Source: Sphingobacterium sp. SYP-B4668 (lineage in GTDB: Bacteria; Bacteroidota; Bacteroidia; Sphingobacteriales; Sphingobacteriaceae). From it: a stretch of DNA of 64,000 bases. A program made the translations under genes and the position numbers. The stretch spans positions 5,208,001 through 5,272,000 of the forward strand of contig NZ_CP115483.1 of assembly GCF_027627455.1 (NCBI RefSeq), in the 5' to 3' direction. Shown here one piece after another: positions 8,940 through 17,011 of this stretch. The notes under the pieces were generated by a model. That model was not told the origin of the DNA and did no database searches. It was given only the letters and a program-made list of their open reading frames with translations. The stretch's first letter is position 1, and each line of letters starts with the position of its first letter.

Positions 8940-8971
8940 TTTGCATAAGATAAAATTATATCTTATGTTTG
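8940..8971 (+). promoter_or_regulatory. Bacteroidota-type promoter of the 9126-11022 unit
   Basis: TTTG at 8940-8943 and TATGTTTG at 8964-8971 match the -33 and -7 elements of the Bacteroidota primary sigma factor, with a 20-base spacer. The spacer is occupied by the palindrome at 8944-8967. The expected transcript would start near 8976 and have a leader of about 150 bases before the ATG at 9126. Confidence 0.6.
8944..8967. promoter_or_regulatory. 24-base palindrome, likely XRE operator
   Basis: The arms CATAAGATA (8944-8952) and TATCTTATG (8959-8967) are exact reverse complements. The six central bases AAATTA contain the self-complementary AATT, so 22 of 24 positions are symmetric. It sits between the -33 and -7 elements of the plus promoter and also overlaps a weaker minus-strand -7-like TAATTTTA (8958 to 8951) before the XRE gene. 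Binding there would block both genes. Confidence 0.6.
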
Positions 8972-9031
8972 ATTAACAATTATAAAATACTGGCCTTAGC
9001 AGAGGGCCATACTCAAATTAACAATTATAAA
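8972..9031 (+). repeat. pair of 15-base direct repeats in the leader
   Basis: ATTAACAATTATAAA occurs at 8972-8986 and again at 9017-9031, exactly 45 bases apart. The first copy directly follows the promoter's -7 box; the second lies in the presumed untranslated leader. The 45-base offset is about four helical turns. No function is known from the sequence. Confidence 0.7.
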
Positions 9032-9125
9032 CCGTCCATGATCAAAATTGATCACCACACATGGAAATGCAAATTTTAATCGTGGTAAGCTTCATATGAC
9101 CGATGAAACAAAAAATTATTTATAG

Positions 9126-10466
9126 ATGAAAAATACGCAAAAGAAACTAAAAGCAAAACATTTTAGGTATTTATCAAAAGATATCATCAAAAATCCAATG
9201 ATTTATATTCGAAATTTTTATCGATATAAAACAGACATCACAAATTGGAGAAACCATATAAACCTATTTGTACAGGCAGGAGGCTATCCCGAAATGGCTA
9301 ACACCCGACATGCCGAGAACGGCTTCCAATGCAAGCAAATGATCGAACAAATTGAAGTCGCCTATGTCATCTTCAAACAATGTCGTATTCCGAAACAAGC
9401 CTACCCATTGCAATTTGTAGCGCAACGAGAAGATTATTCTAATTATATCCTCCACACAGAATATACTAGGAACGGAAAACGGGATGTCCAAGATATCATC
9501 AGTAAATTCTTCTCGTACCAGAGTCTAGACAAATGGTACAGGACAATGGACGAACTCATGACCAATATGTCCAAAAGGGAATCTGACAACTATGACAAAT
9601 TTGGAGATAAAATTCTTGCAATTAAAGAGTTACTCATTCGCCTAGCCTTCGCCCTCCACTACATTTACGAAGATGAGCATTTGTTGGTTCTGGTACCTCC
9701 TTACGTCAAAGCCGACCCAACACCTGCGCATGACACTACAGATCCGCTATCTAAACTTGGCGAATTGGTACACGTCGGCATAGGTGAACAATACGAAGAG
9801 AAAGAAAAGACACTTGATAAAGACCAAGAACAACAACTCCCGTTGAGCTGTCCATCCAAATTCCATCCTAAAAAAAGGGTCACAGTACCTCCTTGGCTAG
9901 CTCCGCAACCGTATTCCACAGAAGCCCTTCGCGCATTCTTTGATAAGGATGATTTGCTAGGGTGGCGAGACAATATTCGGAATTGGTATCAAGCAATAAT
10001 CGCCCAGGAGCAATACTGGTCTACTAACCGCGATAAGAGATTTTCCGGAGCGAATCTATTATACCTGTATTCCTGTATACATTCTTTCCTCGAAATGTTC
10101 TTTGATGAATTGACTGACGATCATATTGTACAACAGGATTCTAAAAGCAAGGATACCCTGGCCATTTTTCAAGAAACTCCGTCAATCCATATTCATCATA
10201 AAAACGGCAATATTGTATTCTACTATATCGACTCAACCGAAATCGAGAACCCATTTAATGCGATTCTAAATTCCTTACAGCCCTTTAGCAATTATGAATG
10301 GGAAGAAATTTTATATGCATGGTTAGAATATGGTTTGTCGCACAATGGATATTCTGGTAAATATCACGAATACAGTACATTCATTTATCAATCCTTAACC
10401 AAAATAATTGAACTGAGCTATATCCTAGCCTTCGCCGACGAAATAGAATTTATCATCGCCGAGTAA
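9126..10466 (+). CDS. hypothetical protein with two related modules
   Basis: I do not recognise this 446-residue protein. There is no signal peptide or membrane segment, so it is probably cytoplasmic. It divides into residues about 10-190, a polar charged linker at about 195-260 rich in Asp, Glu, Lys and Pro, and residues about 262-446. The halves look related. DITNWRNHINLFVQA in the first corresponds to DLLGWRDNIRNWYQA in the second; each then has an N-R pair, a long helical stretch ending in VIF or EMF, an FF/PF-W-L segment and a terminal Leu/Ile-rich helix. The next gene carries one further copy. Its promoter holds the XRE palindrome. Local sequence is A-rich at the start. It could be an accessory or defence-like gene, but nothing proves this. 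Confidence 0.75.
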   Translation: MKNTQKKLKAKHFRYLSKDIIKNPMIYIRNFYRYKTDITNWRNHINLFVQAGGYPEMANTRHAENGFQCKQMIEQIEVAYVIFKQCRIPKQAYPLQFVAQREDYSNYILHTEYTRNGKRDVQDIISKFFSYQSLDKWYRTMDELMTNMSKRESDNYDKFGDKILAIKELLIRLAFALHYIYEDEHLLVLVPPYVKADPTPAHDTTDPLSKLGELVHVGIGEQYEEKEKTLDKDQEQQLPLSCPSKFHPKKRVTVPPWLAPQPYSTEALRAFFDKDDLLGWRDNIRNWYQAIIAQEQYWSTNRDKRFSGANLLYLYSCIHSFLEMFFDELTDDHIVQQDSKSKDTLAIFQETPSIHIHHKNGNIVFYYIDSTEIENPFNAILNSLQPFSNYEWEEILYAWLEYGLSHNGYSGKYHEYSTFIYQSLTKIIELSYILAFADEIEFIIAE

Positions 10467-10491
10467 ATATTCTCCACGAAAAACAATTAAA

Positions 10492-11022
10492 ATGAAAAGT
10501 CAAATTGACCATCGATATTTCGCTTATTTATCTAAAAGCGAGTTAAAAAACATCAACAAAACAATAACTAACAACACTTTTTCTGTGACAGGAGATATCG
10601 AAAATCTTCAACAAGATATACAAAAGATGTTTCTACAATCTACAACGGCCAAAGAATTACATCTAGACAACAGGTCTTTAACTTGGACCCACAAGAATAT
10701 CAAAACCCAAATCGAAGTTGCTCACCTTGCTCTCTTGACGTATAAGTTAATTCCATATAAAAAACCTTTCAAACCCAACAGAAATCACGCGCTTCTTAGT
10801 GGGCATTTGGACGTGGACAAAGTAATAGCACCTTCAAAATTTCTACGCATTTTTTTTGGTTTCAAAACCTTCGCACAATGGAGCTATTTGATGGATCAGC
10901 TACTCGCATGCGCTTTTGAAAAACTTTTCATATTCGACATTATCGACGCAAATGATTTATTTATCTGCAAAGCCTTGCTGACCAAACTTCCCGTTATAAT
11001 GCGAGACTTTCAAAAAGGGTAA
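10492..11022 (+). CDS. hypothetical protein, paralogue of the upstream gene's N-terminal module
   Basis: This 176-residue protein is predicted to be soluble and mainly helical. It resembles residues 1-190 of its upstream neighbour at low identity but in the same order: YFAYLSKSELKN against HFRYLSKDIIKN, TQIEVAHLALLTYKLIP against EQIEVAYVIFKQCRIP, FFGFKTFAQWSYLMDQLL against FFSYQSLDKWYRTMDELM, and a final helix ALLTKLPVIM against ELLIRLAFAL. It begins 25 bases after the neighbour's stop and should be co-transcribed. No catalytic motif is visible. The gene ends 33 bases before a convergent hydrolase gene. Confidence 0.72.
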   Translation: MKSQIDHRYFAYLSKSELKNINKTITNNTFSVTGDIENLQQDIQKMFLQSTTAKELHLDNRSLTWTHKNIKTQIEVAHLALLTYKLIPYKKPFKPNRNHALLSGHLDVDKVIAPSKFLRIFFGFKTFAQWSYLMDQLLACAFEKLFIFDIIDANDLFICKALLTKLPVIMRDFQKG

Positions 11023-11055
11023 ATCTATTTGGTACAATTATACCTCCGAGGTTTA

Positions 11056-11883
11056 CTAAAAAAGAGCATTCTGCTGATAAGCTAGTGGACGGCTTTCTAT
11101 GTCCAAAGGACGTCCTGTCAGAATATGGGTCACATCAAATAGCTCTGTCTCTTCGTATCGCGTAGCGATAGAAAGCTTGATATCAGCACAATGCGAGCAA
11201 AATGTATCCTGCACCAATGTTAGGCTATTATTCTCACCAGAAAGGTGTCCCAGAATCAGGTGCTTGAGACGGGTAGTTCTATTTTCTAAAAAGAGCTCAA
11301 GAGCCACCTTGTTAGAGATGTGTCCCCAACCACTGCTGATTCTATTTTTCAAATAGTACGAATAACGTCCATTCCGGAGTAAATCTTCATCATAATTAGA
11401 TTCCAGTAACAAAACATCCGAATCTCGGATGACCTGCTTCACGTGGTCGCAGCCTCGCCCCAAATCCGTCAATATACCAATATTCACTTGCCCATCTGTC
11501 ACTACAAAACTACACGGCTCCTTTGCATCGTGATACTTGGGGATTCCTCTCACCAATATATCTCCAATACGGACCTCTGCATCAGGCTTAATAATATGGA
11601 CCAAATGCTCGGGAAGTTGCAACTTCGAGCCTTTATAGGTCCCTTCCGTTAGGTAAACTCCAATTTGGTATCGTTTGCAAAAGACCGAAAGCCCCTTGAT
11701 ATGATCGGTATGCTCATGGGTAATGAAAATAGCTTTGACTGCCGCAGGGGACAACCCCAAATTAGCCATACGCAATTCCACATGTTTGGTATTGATGCCT
11801 ACATCTACCAAAATCACATCGTTCCCTTTCGCTACATAGTAACAATTACCATTCGACCCTGAAGCTATAGCTGCATATTTCAT
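11056..11883 (-). CDS. metallo-beta-lactamase-fold hydrolase, WalJ/YycJ-like
   Basis: The 275-residue cytoplasmic protein begins with the strand segment MKYAAIASGSNGNCYYV typical of the YycJ/WalJ group. It has the metal-binding motif THEHTDHIKG (about residues 54-63), then KEPCSFVV, ILTDLGRG (metal-ligand Asp region), LLLESNYDEDLL and LKHLILGHLS with the late His. Family members are dinuclear metal hydrolases; Bacillus WalJ has been linked to DNA replication or exonuclease activity. The exact substrate here is not known. It is upstream-adjacent to sdaA in the minus direction (gap to sdaA 48 bases), so the two may share a transcript from the sdaA promoter. Confidence 0.88.
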   Translation of the reverse strand: MKYAAIASGSNGNCYYVAKGNDVILVDVGINTKHVELRMANLGLSPAAVKAIFITHEHTDHIKGLSVFCKRYQIGVYLTEGTYKGSKLQLPEHLVHIIKPDAEVRIGDILVRGIPKYHDAKEPCSFVVTDGQVNIGILTDLGRGCDHVKQVIRDSDVLLLESNYDEDLLRNGRYSYYLKNRISSGWGHISNKVALELFLENRTTRLKHLILGHLSGENNSLTLVQDTFCSHCADIKLSIATRYEETELFDVTHILTGRPLDIESRPLAYQQNALF

Positions 11884-11931
11884 TATTAAAAAAGATAGTA
11901 TATTTCAAAACACCATAAATATCATATAAGA

Positions 11932-13359
11932 CTAACATTCAGGCAAACTTAATGGGATATGCACTGCAAGTCCTCCATCTGCCGTCTCCTTATACTTTAC
12001 ATTCATATCTTGTGCCGTATCCCACATCGTCTTGACTACCGCATCTAGGCTTACCTTAGCTTTGTCTGGGTTAGACCTTAGTGCCAATTGTGCTGCTGTA
12101 ATCGCCTTTATTGCACCCATCGTATTACGCTCAATACAAGGCACTTGCACAAGACCTCCAATTGGATCACAAGTCAACCCTAGATGATGTTCCATTGCGA
12201 TTTCCGAAGCCATCAAGACTTGCCGTTGCGATCCACCTAAACATTCCGTCAATGCGCCAGCAGCCATTGCTGATGACACCCCAATTTCCGCCTGACATCC
12301 TCCCATAGCTGCTGATATAGTAGCGCCCTTCTTGAATATAGACCCAATTTCTGAAGCCGTAGCTATAAATTGGATAATCTTGTTATCATCGAAGCCATTG
12401 TGAAAAGTAATAAAATACTGTAATACGGCCGGAATCACTCCTGCTGCACCATTAGTTGGAGCCGTAACCACCCGTCCAAAAGACGCATTTTCTTCGTTTA
12501 CAGCCAAAGCAAAGCAGCTTACCCAATCCAAGATGTAATCAAACTCCTTCCCTCCGGCCCTAATGGCCTCGACCCAACTACTATAATCGTTATAAGGACG
12601 ACCACCAATAAGTTTGCGATTCAACTTCGCTGCCCGACGCTCGACATTCAATCCACCTGGCAAGATGCCTGAAGTATGGCAGCCTCTGTATATACACTCG
12701 TGGATGGCCTTGAATATATTCAATACCCCATCTTTAGTTTCCTCTTCCGAACGCCAAGCAGTTTCATTCTCCAGAACCAAGTCCGAAATTTTCAATCCCG
12801 TGCGCATGCAAGATACCATCAGCTCTTGTGCTGTATCAATCGGAAAGGGTAAATCAATTTCAGATAAGAAACTCGAATCATCTCCCTCCTGCACGACAAA
12901 TCCACCGCCAATCGAGTAATAAGTCTCACTAATAGCCTTTCCATTTTTCAAAAACGCTTGAAAGGTGACCGCGTTAGGATGAAAAGGAAGGCTTTCTTGA
13001 AACAAAAAAAGCAGATCTTCTTTCACCTCAAAAGGGACCTTATGAATACCCGCCAAGAGAATTTCATGTGAGCTCTTAATCCGCTCCACTATAGGTGTCA
13101 CTTGATCGACATCACAGGTTACAGGATCGTCCCCATTCAGTCCCAAAAGAATCGCAATATCAGTCCCGTGTCCTACACCAGTCTTGGCGAGCGAACCATA
13201 CAATAGGATTTTAATGGATTCTACATCCGTCAATAGCTTAAGACCCGTCAATATTTTTGTAAACCGTTGCGCAGCACGCCAAGGCCCCAAAGTATGTGAA
13301 CTGGAAGGTCCAATACCAATCTTAAACATGTCAAATATAGAAATCCGCTCGTTAGCCAT
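11932..13359 (-). CDS. sdaA: L-serine ammonia-lyase, iron-sulfur dependent, single-chain type
   Basis: The enzyme converts L-serine to pyruvate and ammonia with a [4Fe-4S] cluster in the cytoplasm. The 475-residue chain contains the beta domain first (MFKIGIGPSSSHTLGP near residue 10) and the alpha domain after about residue 200, with CIYRGCHTSGILPGG, GGCQAEIGVSSAMAAGAL and GLTCDPIGGLVQVPC providing cluster cysteines. The protein ends in LPEC. In the Legionella enzyme of this type the C-terminal cysteine reaches into the active site, and the same ending here fits that mode. An inverted repeat covers the likely promoter (13385-13420), suggesting specific regulation. Confidence 0.96.
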   Translation of the reverse strand: MANERISIFDMFKIGIGPSSSHTLGPWRAAQRFTKILTGLKLLTDVESIKILLYGSLAKTGVGHGTDIAILLGLNGDDPVTCDVDQVTPIVERIKSSHEILLAGIHKVPFEVKEDLLFLFQESLPFHPNAVTFQAFLKNGKAISETYYSIGGGFVVQEGDDSSFLSEIDLPFPIDTAQELMVSCMRTGLKISDLVLENETAWRSEEETKDGVLNIFKAIHECIYRGCHTSGILPGGLNVERRAAKLNRKLIGGRPYNDYSSWVEAIRAGGKEFDYILDWVSCFALAVNEENASFGRVVTAPTNGAAGVIPAVLQYFITFHNGFDDNKIIQFIATASEIGSIFKKGATISAAMGGCQAEIGVSSAMAAGALTECLGGSQRQVLMASEIAMEHHLGLTCDPIGGLVQVPCIERNTMGAIKAITAAQLALRSNPDKAKVSLDAVVKTMWDTAQDMNVKYKETADGGLAVHIPLSLPEC

Positions 13360-13384
13360 TTTTTGATTTATAATTTACCCGCCA

Positions 13385-13420
13385 CAAAAATATGATATAT
13401 TCTATTAGAAATATCATATT
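13385..13420 (-). promoter_or_regulatory. sdaA promoter with overlapping inverted repeat
   Basis: On the minus strand TATTTTTG (13392 to 13385) matches the -7 consensus 26 bases before the sdaA ATG. Overlapping it are the arms AATATGATAT (13389-13398) and ATATCATATT (13411-13420), exact reverse complements. Inside the spacer TTCT and AGAA extend the symmetry, apart from one extra base. A regulator bound here would cover the polymerase site. The regulator is not identified. Confidence 0.5.
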
Positions 13421-13552
13421 GAAACGCTTATTTTAACACCACTTTTTACCATATTTTCAATCCTACCCCACATCCTATCAAGAGCTTCCAAAAATTAACA
13501 CTATTTAACACCCCCTCCTCTAGACGTAACAGATGAGTTACCACATGTTTGC

Positions 13553-13560
13553 TATCTTTG
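13553..13560 (+). promoter_or_regulatory. possible -7 box of the GHL10 gene at 13589
   Basis: TATCTTTG matches TAnnTTTG and lies 28 bases before the ATG. No clear TTG is found 19-21 bases upstream, so only half of the promoter is supported. Confidence 0.35.
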
Positions 13561-13588
13561 GCAGCTTATAGTGTAGGGGATCGAAAAA

Positions 13589-15121
13589 ATGTTATACTTC
13601 CAAAGGGCAATCATACTCATCTTATTCATATTTAGCAACCTTTATTTAGCATTAGGGCAAACGATCCCTAAACGTGAACTAAGAGGGGTTTGGATTGCAA
13701 CTGTCGCCAATATTGATTGGCCCAGTCGGGACAATATCAATCCCGAGAAGCAAAAGCAGGAACTTATAGATATATTAGACAATCATCAACGAGCAGGCCT
13801 CAATGCTGTATTTTTTCAGATACGACCATCTGCCGATGCCTTTTACGCAAAAGGCAGGGAACCTTGGAGCCGCTTCCTCACGGGTTATCAAGGACAGGCA
13901 CCTTCCCCTTTTTACGACCCTTTAGAATTCGTTATTCAAGAAGCACATAGACGCGGAATGGAGCTCCATGCTTGGATAAACCCCTACCGTGCCTCCACGA
14001 CGTTAAGAGCCGATCATTTTTCAAAAGATCACATCACCAAGACTAAACCAGAATGGTTTTTTAAGTACTCCGGCAAATACTTGTTCAACCCAGGACTTCC
14101 CGAAGTACGTGAATATATCATTGATGTCATCATGGACGTAGTCAAAAATTATGATATTGATGGAGTACATTTCGATGACTATTTCTACCCCTACCCAGAT
14201 GCACGCAATACACCGCTGCCCGACGCGACTACTTTTCATCAATTTGGAAAAGCCTTTGCAAATATCCATGACTGGCGTCGTGATAATGTTGACATACTAA
14301 TTCGAGATTTAGGGCTAGCCATAAAAAAAGAAAAACCCTATATCAAATATGGCATTAGCCCCTTTGGGATATGGGACAACAAACGAGATAACCCAGAGGG
14401 ATCCGAGACATTTGGATTGAGTGGCTTTCGAACCCTCTATGCTGACGGTGTTAAATGGATGAAAGAAGGATGGATCGATTATATTAATCCACAAATTTAT
14501 TTCCCCTTTAACAACCGCGCCGCCGCATTTGAAATCCTGTTGGATTGGTGGGAAAAACACACGTATGGTCGACATTTCTACGTTGGTCATGCAGCCTATC
14601 GCGTTAACGAAAAAAAACCTGGGTGGACCGACAAAGGGCAAATTCCCAAGCAGATACGACATCTAAGAGCTCATCATGAAGTGCAAGGCAGTATTTACTT
14701 CAGTTCCAAATCCCTTACAGACAATCTTGCTGGTCTTCGGGACTCTATGCAGTACAACCTATATCAGTATAAAGCCCTCCCCCCTACGATGGACTGGATT
14801 GATAGTATCCCCCCCAGTGCTCCTTTTGGGCTACAAGCTCAGCTCGCCAGTGACTTCCGGTCCAATACATTAAAATGGCAAAAATCTGATGAGGGTCAAG
14901 AACAAATCTATGGATATGTCATCTACCGGTTCGTACAAGGTGAAGAGATAGACCTCAACAGTGCAGCACACATCCTCGCAATCTCCTATGACCGCGACTA
15001 TCTACAATACACGGACAACTCCCTCTCCCCGCACACCCACTATCTGTATATGGTAACGGCTATTGACCGAATGAAGAACGAAAGCAAAATATCCAACATC
15101 AGGGAGGTTATCGTCCCTTAA
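13589..15121 (+). CDS. GHL10-family glycoside hydrolase with C-terminal fibronectin-III-like domain
   Basis: The 510-residue protein has an N-terminal signal peptide (hydrophobic core at residues 8-22, likely cleavage after ALG). From about residue 29 it is a GHL10 (DUF187) TIM-barrel: RELRGVWIATVANIDWPS, AVFFQIRPSADAFY, ELHAWINPYR, GVHFDDYFYPYP with adjacent acidic residues typical of catalysis, and DYINPQIYFPF. Residues about 410-510 look like a fibronectin-III domain (GLQAQ ... YVIYRF ... YLYMVTAIDRMKNES). E. coli DigH, a hydrolase of denuded peptidoglycan glycans, is a family member, so a periplasmic or surface wall hydrolase is my inference. A second family member lies at 1-459. The gene converges on a NagZ-like enzyme with a terminator between. 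Confidence 0.88.
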   Translation: MLYFQRAIILILFIFSNLYLALGQTIPKRELRGVWIATVANIDWPSRDNINPEKQKQELIDILDNHQRAGLNAVFFQIRPSADAFYAKGREPWSRFLTGYQGQAPSPFYDPLEFVIQEAHRRGMELHAWINPYRASTTLRADHFSKDHITKTKPEWFFKYSGKYLFNPGLPEVREYIIDVIMDVVKNYDIDGVHFDDYFYPYPDARNTPLPDATTFHQFGKAFANIHDWRRDNVDILIRDLGLAIKKEKPYIKYGISPFGIWDNKRDNPEGSETFGLSGFRTLYADGVKWMKEGWIDYINPQIYFPFNNRAAAFEILLDWWEKHTYGRHFYVGHAAYRVNEKKPGWTDKGQIPKQIRHLRAHHEVQGSIYFSSKSLTDNLAGLRDSMQYNLYQYKALPPTMDWIDSIPPSAPFGLQAQLASDFRSNTLKWQKSDEGQEQIYGYVIYRFVQGEEIDLNSAAHILAISYDRDYLQYTDNSLSPHTHYLYMVTAIDRMKNESKISNIREVIVP

Positions 15122-15126
15122 AAACA

Positions 15127-15160
15127 AAAGGTGGACTACTTCGAAAAGCGACCCACCTTT
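15127..15160. terminator. bidirectional terminator hairpin
   Basis: AAAGGTGG (15127-15134) and CCACCTTT (15153-15160) form an eight-base stem. It separates two convergent genes and carries a short A or T run on each flank, so it could serve both strands. Confidence 0.6.
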
Positions 15161-15181
15161 ATCTATTCTAACAACCTGCTC

Positions 15182-16891
15182 TTAAATACCTGCTCCGTTT
15201 TTATAATCATCACTAATAGTCACAGGTAATTTCCCTTGTGGCTTTATCTCTCTAAAAATAGCTCTTACCGCAGCCTTTTGCATGAAGCTGTCATTCTGAT
15301 ATCCCATCAGGATAGAAGGACTCTTCTCTACTCCCGCAAGGCCAGCCATCGCGTATGGATTTGTAAACAAGCAAGTGATGACCTTTCGCTTAGCAACTTT
15401 CGCAATCATTTTATTGACATCAGCGCTAAAATTCAGCTCACTTCTTGGGCGAGAGCGGCTATCGTGAATTGCCAAGATCAGTTGCTTATATTCTTTGGCG
15501 TCTTTAAAAACTTTGTCCAACTGCTCTCGGGTCTCCTCACCTTTTACATAAAAAATATGTACGTCATTCAATCGGGCAGACATCTCCCTTTCAAAATCTT
15601 GTGCCGTAGCTGTCCCTACGCTTATAATTGCAGTCTTTTCCTTAGGAAGGAATGAATACAAACGGTTGTTACCATTCAACAATGTGATAGATGCATCAGC
15701 CAAACGTTGTACCAGATGCTTAGCACTACTCCTGTTCAAATCCTCATACAAGTAGCTCGTGTTAATGACTCGTTTGCGGTTCAGGCCTACCCAGTACTTT
15801 GAAGCCAATACCTTCTTCACCCGAGCATCCAAATCCGCCTGTTGAATCCGTCCCTCTTTCACCGCTTGTTCTATCAACCCTATAGCACGTCCACTATTCT
15901 CTGACACCTCCAACAAATCATGACCGGCGATGATTGCTTGGACATCAGCCTCTCCATTTGGAAAAAATTTCTTAACACCACTCATGTCCATCGCGTCGGT
16001 GACCGTAAGACCTCTAAATCCAAGCTCTCCCTTAAGCAATCCCGTGACTACTGGCTTGGAGATAGATGAAGGCATATTCGGGGTAGGATCTAGACTTGGA
16101 ATATTCATATGTGCCACCATGACTGCAGGAGCACCTTCATTGATAAGCACTTTAAAAGGGTACATTTCCAATGTATCCAATCGCTCCTTACTAAATGTAA
16201 GTTGGGGAAGGTCATGATGCGAATCTACGTCAGTATCACCATGCCCAGGGAAATGCTTAAGCGAGGCAATGATCCCTCCATCGACCATTCCGTCCATATA
16301 AGCTTTGGCTTTCCGTACAACGTTGTACTTATTATCACTAAATGATCTAAAATTAATAACTGGATTCTTTGGATTATTATTAATATCTACTACCGGTGCA
16401 AAATTGAAGTGCATACCGATCCGATTAAAATCCTTAGCAACCTCACGTCCCATCTGATAGAGTAAAGTCTCGTCCTGTATGGCACCTAAAGTCATCTGAT
16501 AGGGATAGGAAATTGTAGAGTCTGGCATGCGCATCCCCAATCCCCATTCTCCGTCAAATGTAATCAAGAGAGGAACTTTAGACAGTGCTTGATATTGATT
16601 GAACATATTTGCATGCCTGACGGGGCCACCTTGAAAAACCACCAGCCCACCCAACTGTTCCTTTTGAATGACCGTCGCGACCGAGTCAATATAACGCTGA
16701 CCAAGATTAGTATGCGCCCGCACTAAAAATAATTGAGCAATCTTTTCCTTAGGGGACAGCGTGTTGAATACCGAATCCACCCAACTGTGCTTCTGGTTGA
16801 TAAAAGTCACAAATTGGCTATTTGACTGCGCCAATGCAATTATCGACAAAAACATCAAGGCGATGAGCGCACTTATCTTTCTAACTATCAT
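15182..16891 (-). CDS. glycoside hydrolase family 3, NagZ-like beta-N-acetylglucosaminidase
   Basis: The 569-residue protein has a signal peptide (hydrophobic core at residues 6-20, ending ALAQS), so it acts outside the cytoplasm, unlike E. coli NagZ. The GH3 barrel holds FNFAPVVDINNN, ASLKHFPGHGDTDVDSHHD at about 210 (the NagZ motif with the catalytic His of the His-Asp dyad) and VTDAMDMSGV with the nucleophile Asp at about 305. Residues about 370-569 form a second alpha/beta domain, which is absent from short NagZ proteins and common in Bacteroidota and Firmicutes homologues. The likely substrate is GlcNAc-anhydroMurNAc or wall fragments. It converges on the GHL10 hydrolase, in line with peptidoglycan turnover. 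Confidence 0.9.
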   Translation of the reverse strand: MIVRKISALIALMFLSIIALAQSNSQFVTFINQKHSWVDSVFNTLSPKEKIAQLFLVRAHTNLGQRYIDSVATVIQKEQLGGLVVFQGGPVRHANMFNQYQALSKVPLLITFDGEWGLGMRMPDSTISYPYQMTLGAIQDETLLYQMGREVAKDFNRIGMHFNFAPVVDINNNPKNPVINFRSFSDNKYNVVRKAKAYMDGMVDGGIIASLKHFPGHGDTDVDSHHDLPQLTFSKERLDTLEMYPFKVLINEGAPAVMVAHMNIPSLDPTPNMPSSISKPVVTGLLKGELGFRGLTVTDAMDMSGVKKFFPNGEADVQAIIAGHDLLEVSENSGRAIGLIEQAVKEGRIQQADLDARVKKVLASKYWVGLNRKRVINTSYLYEDLNRSSAKHLVQRLADASITLLNGNNRLYSFLPKEKTAIISVGTATAQDFEREMSARLNDVHIFYVKGEETREQLDKVFKDAKEYKQLILAIHDSRSRPRSELNFSADVNKMIAKVAKRKVITCLFTNPYAMAGLAGVEKSPSILMGYQNDSFMQKAAVRAIFREIKPQGKLPVTISDDYKNGAGI

Positions 16892-17011
16892 ATGTTTTAA
16901 AATTAATTAGGTACTGCGAATTACGATAATTTAAATCGATTATAAAAATAATTTATGCGTTTTTAAAAAAAAGTGTCGCACAAAACCGCATGTTATTGGA
17001 AAAAAAACCTG

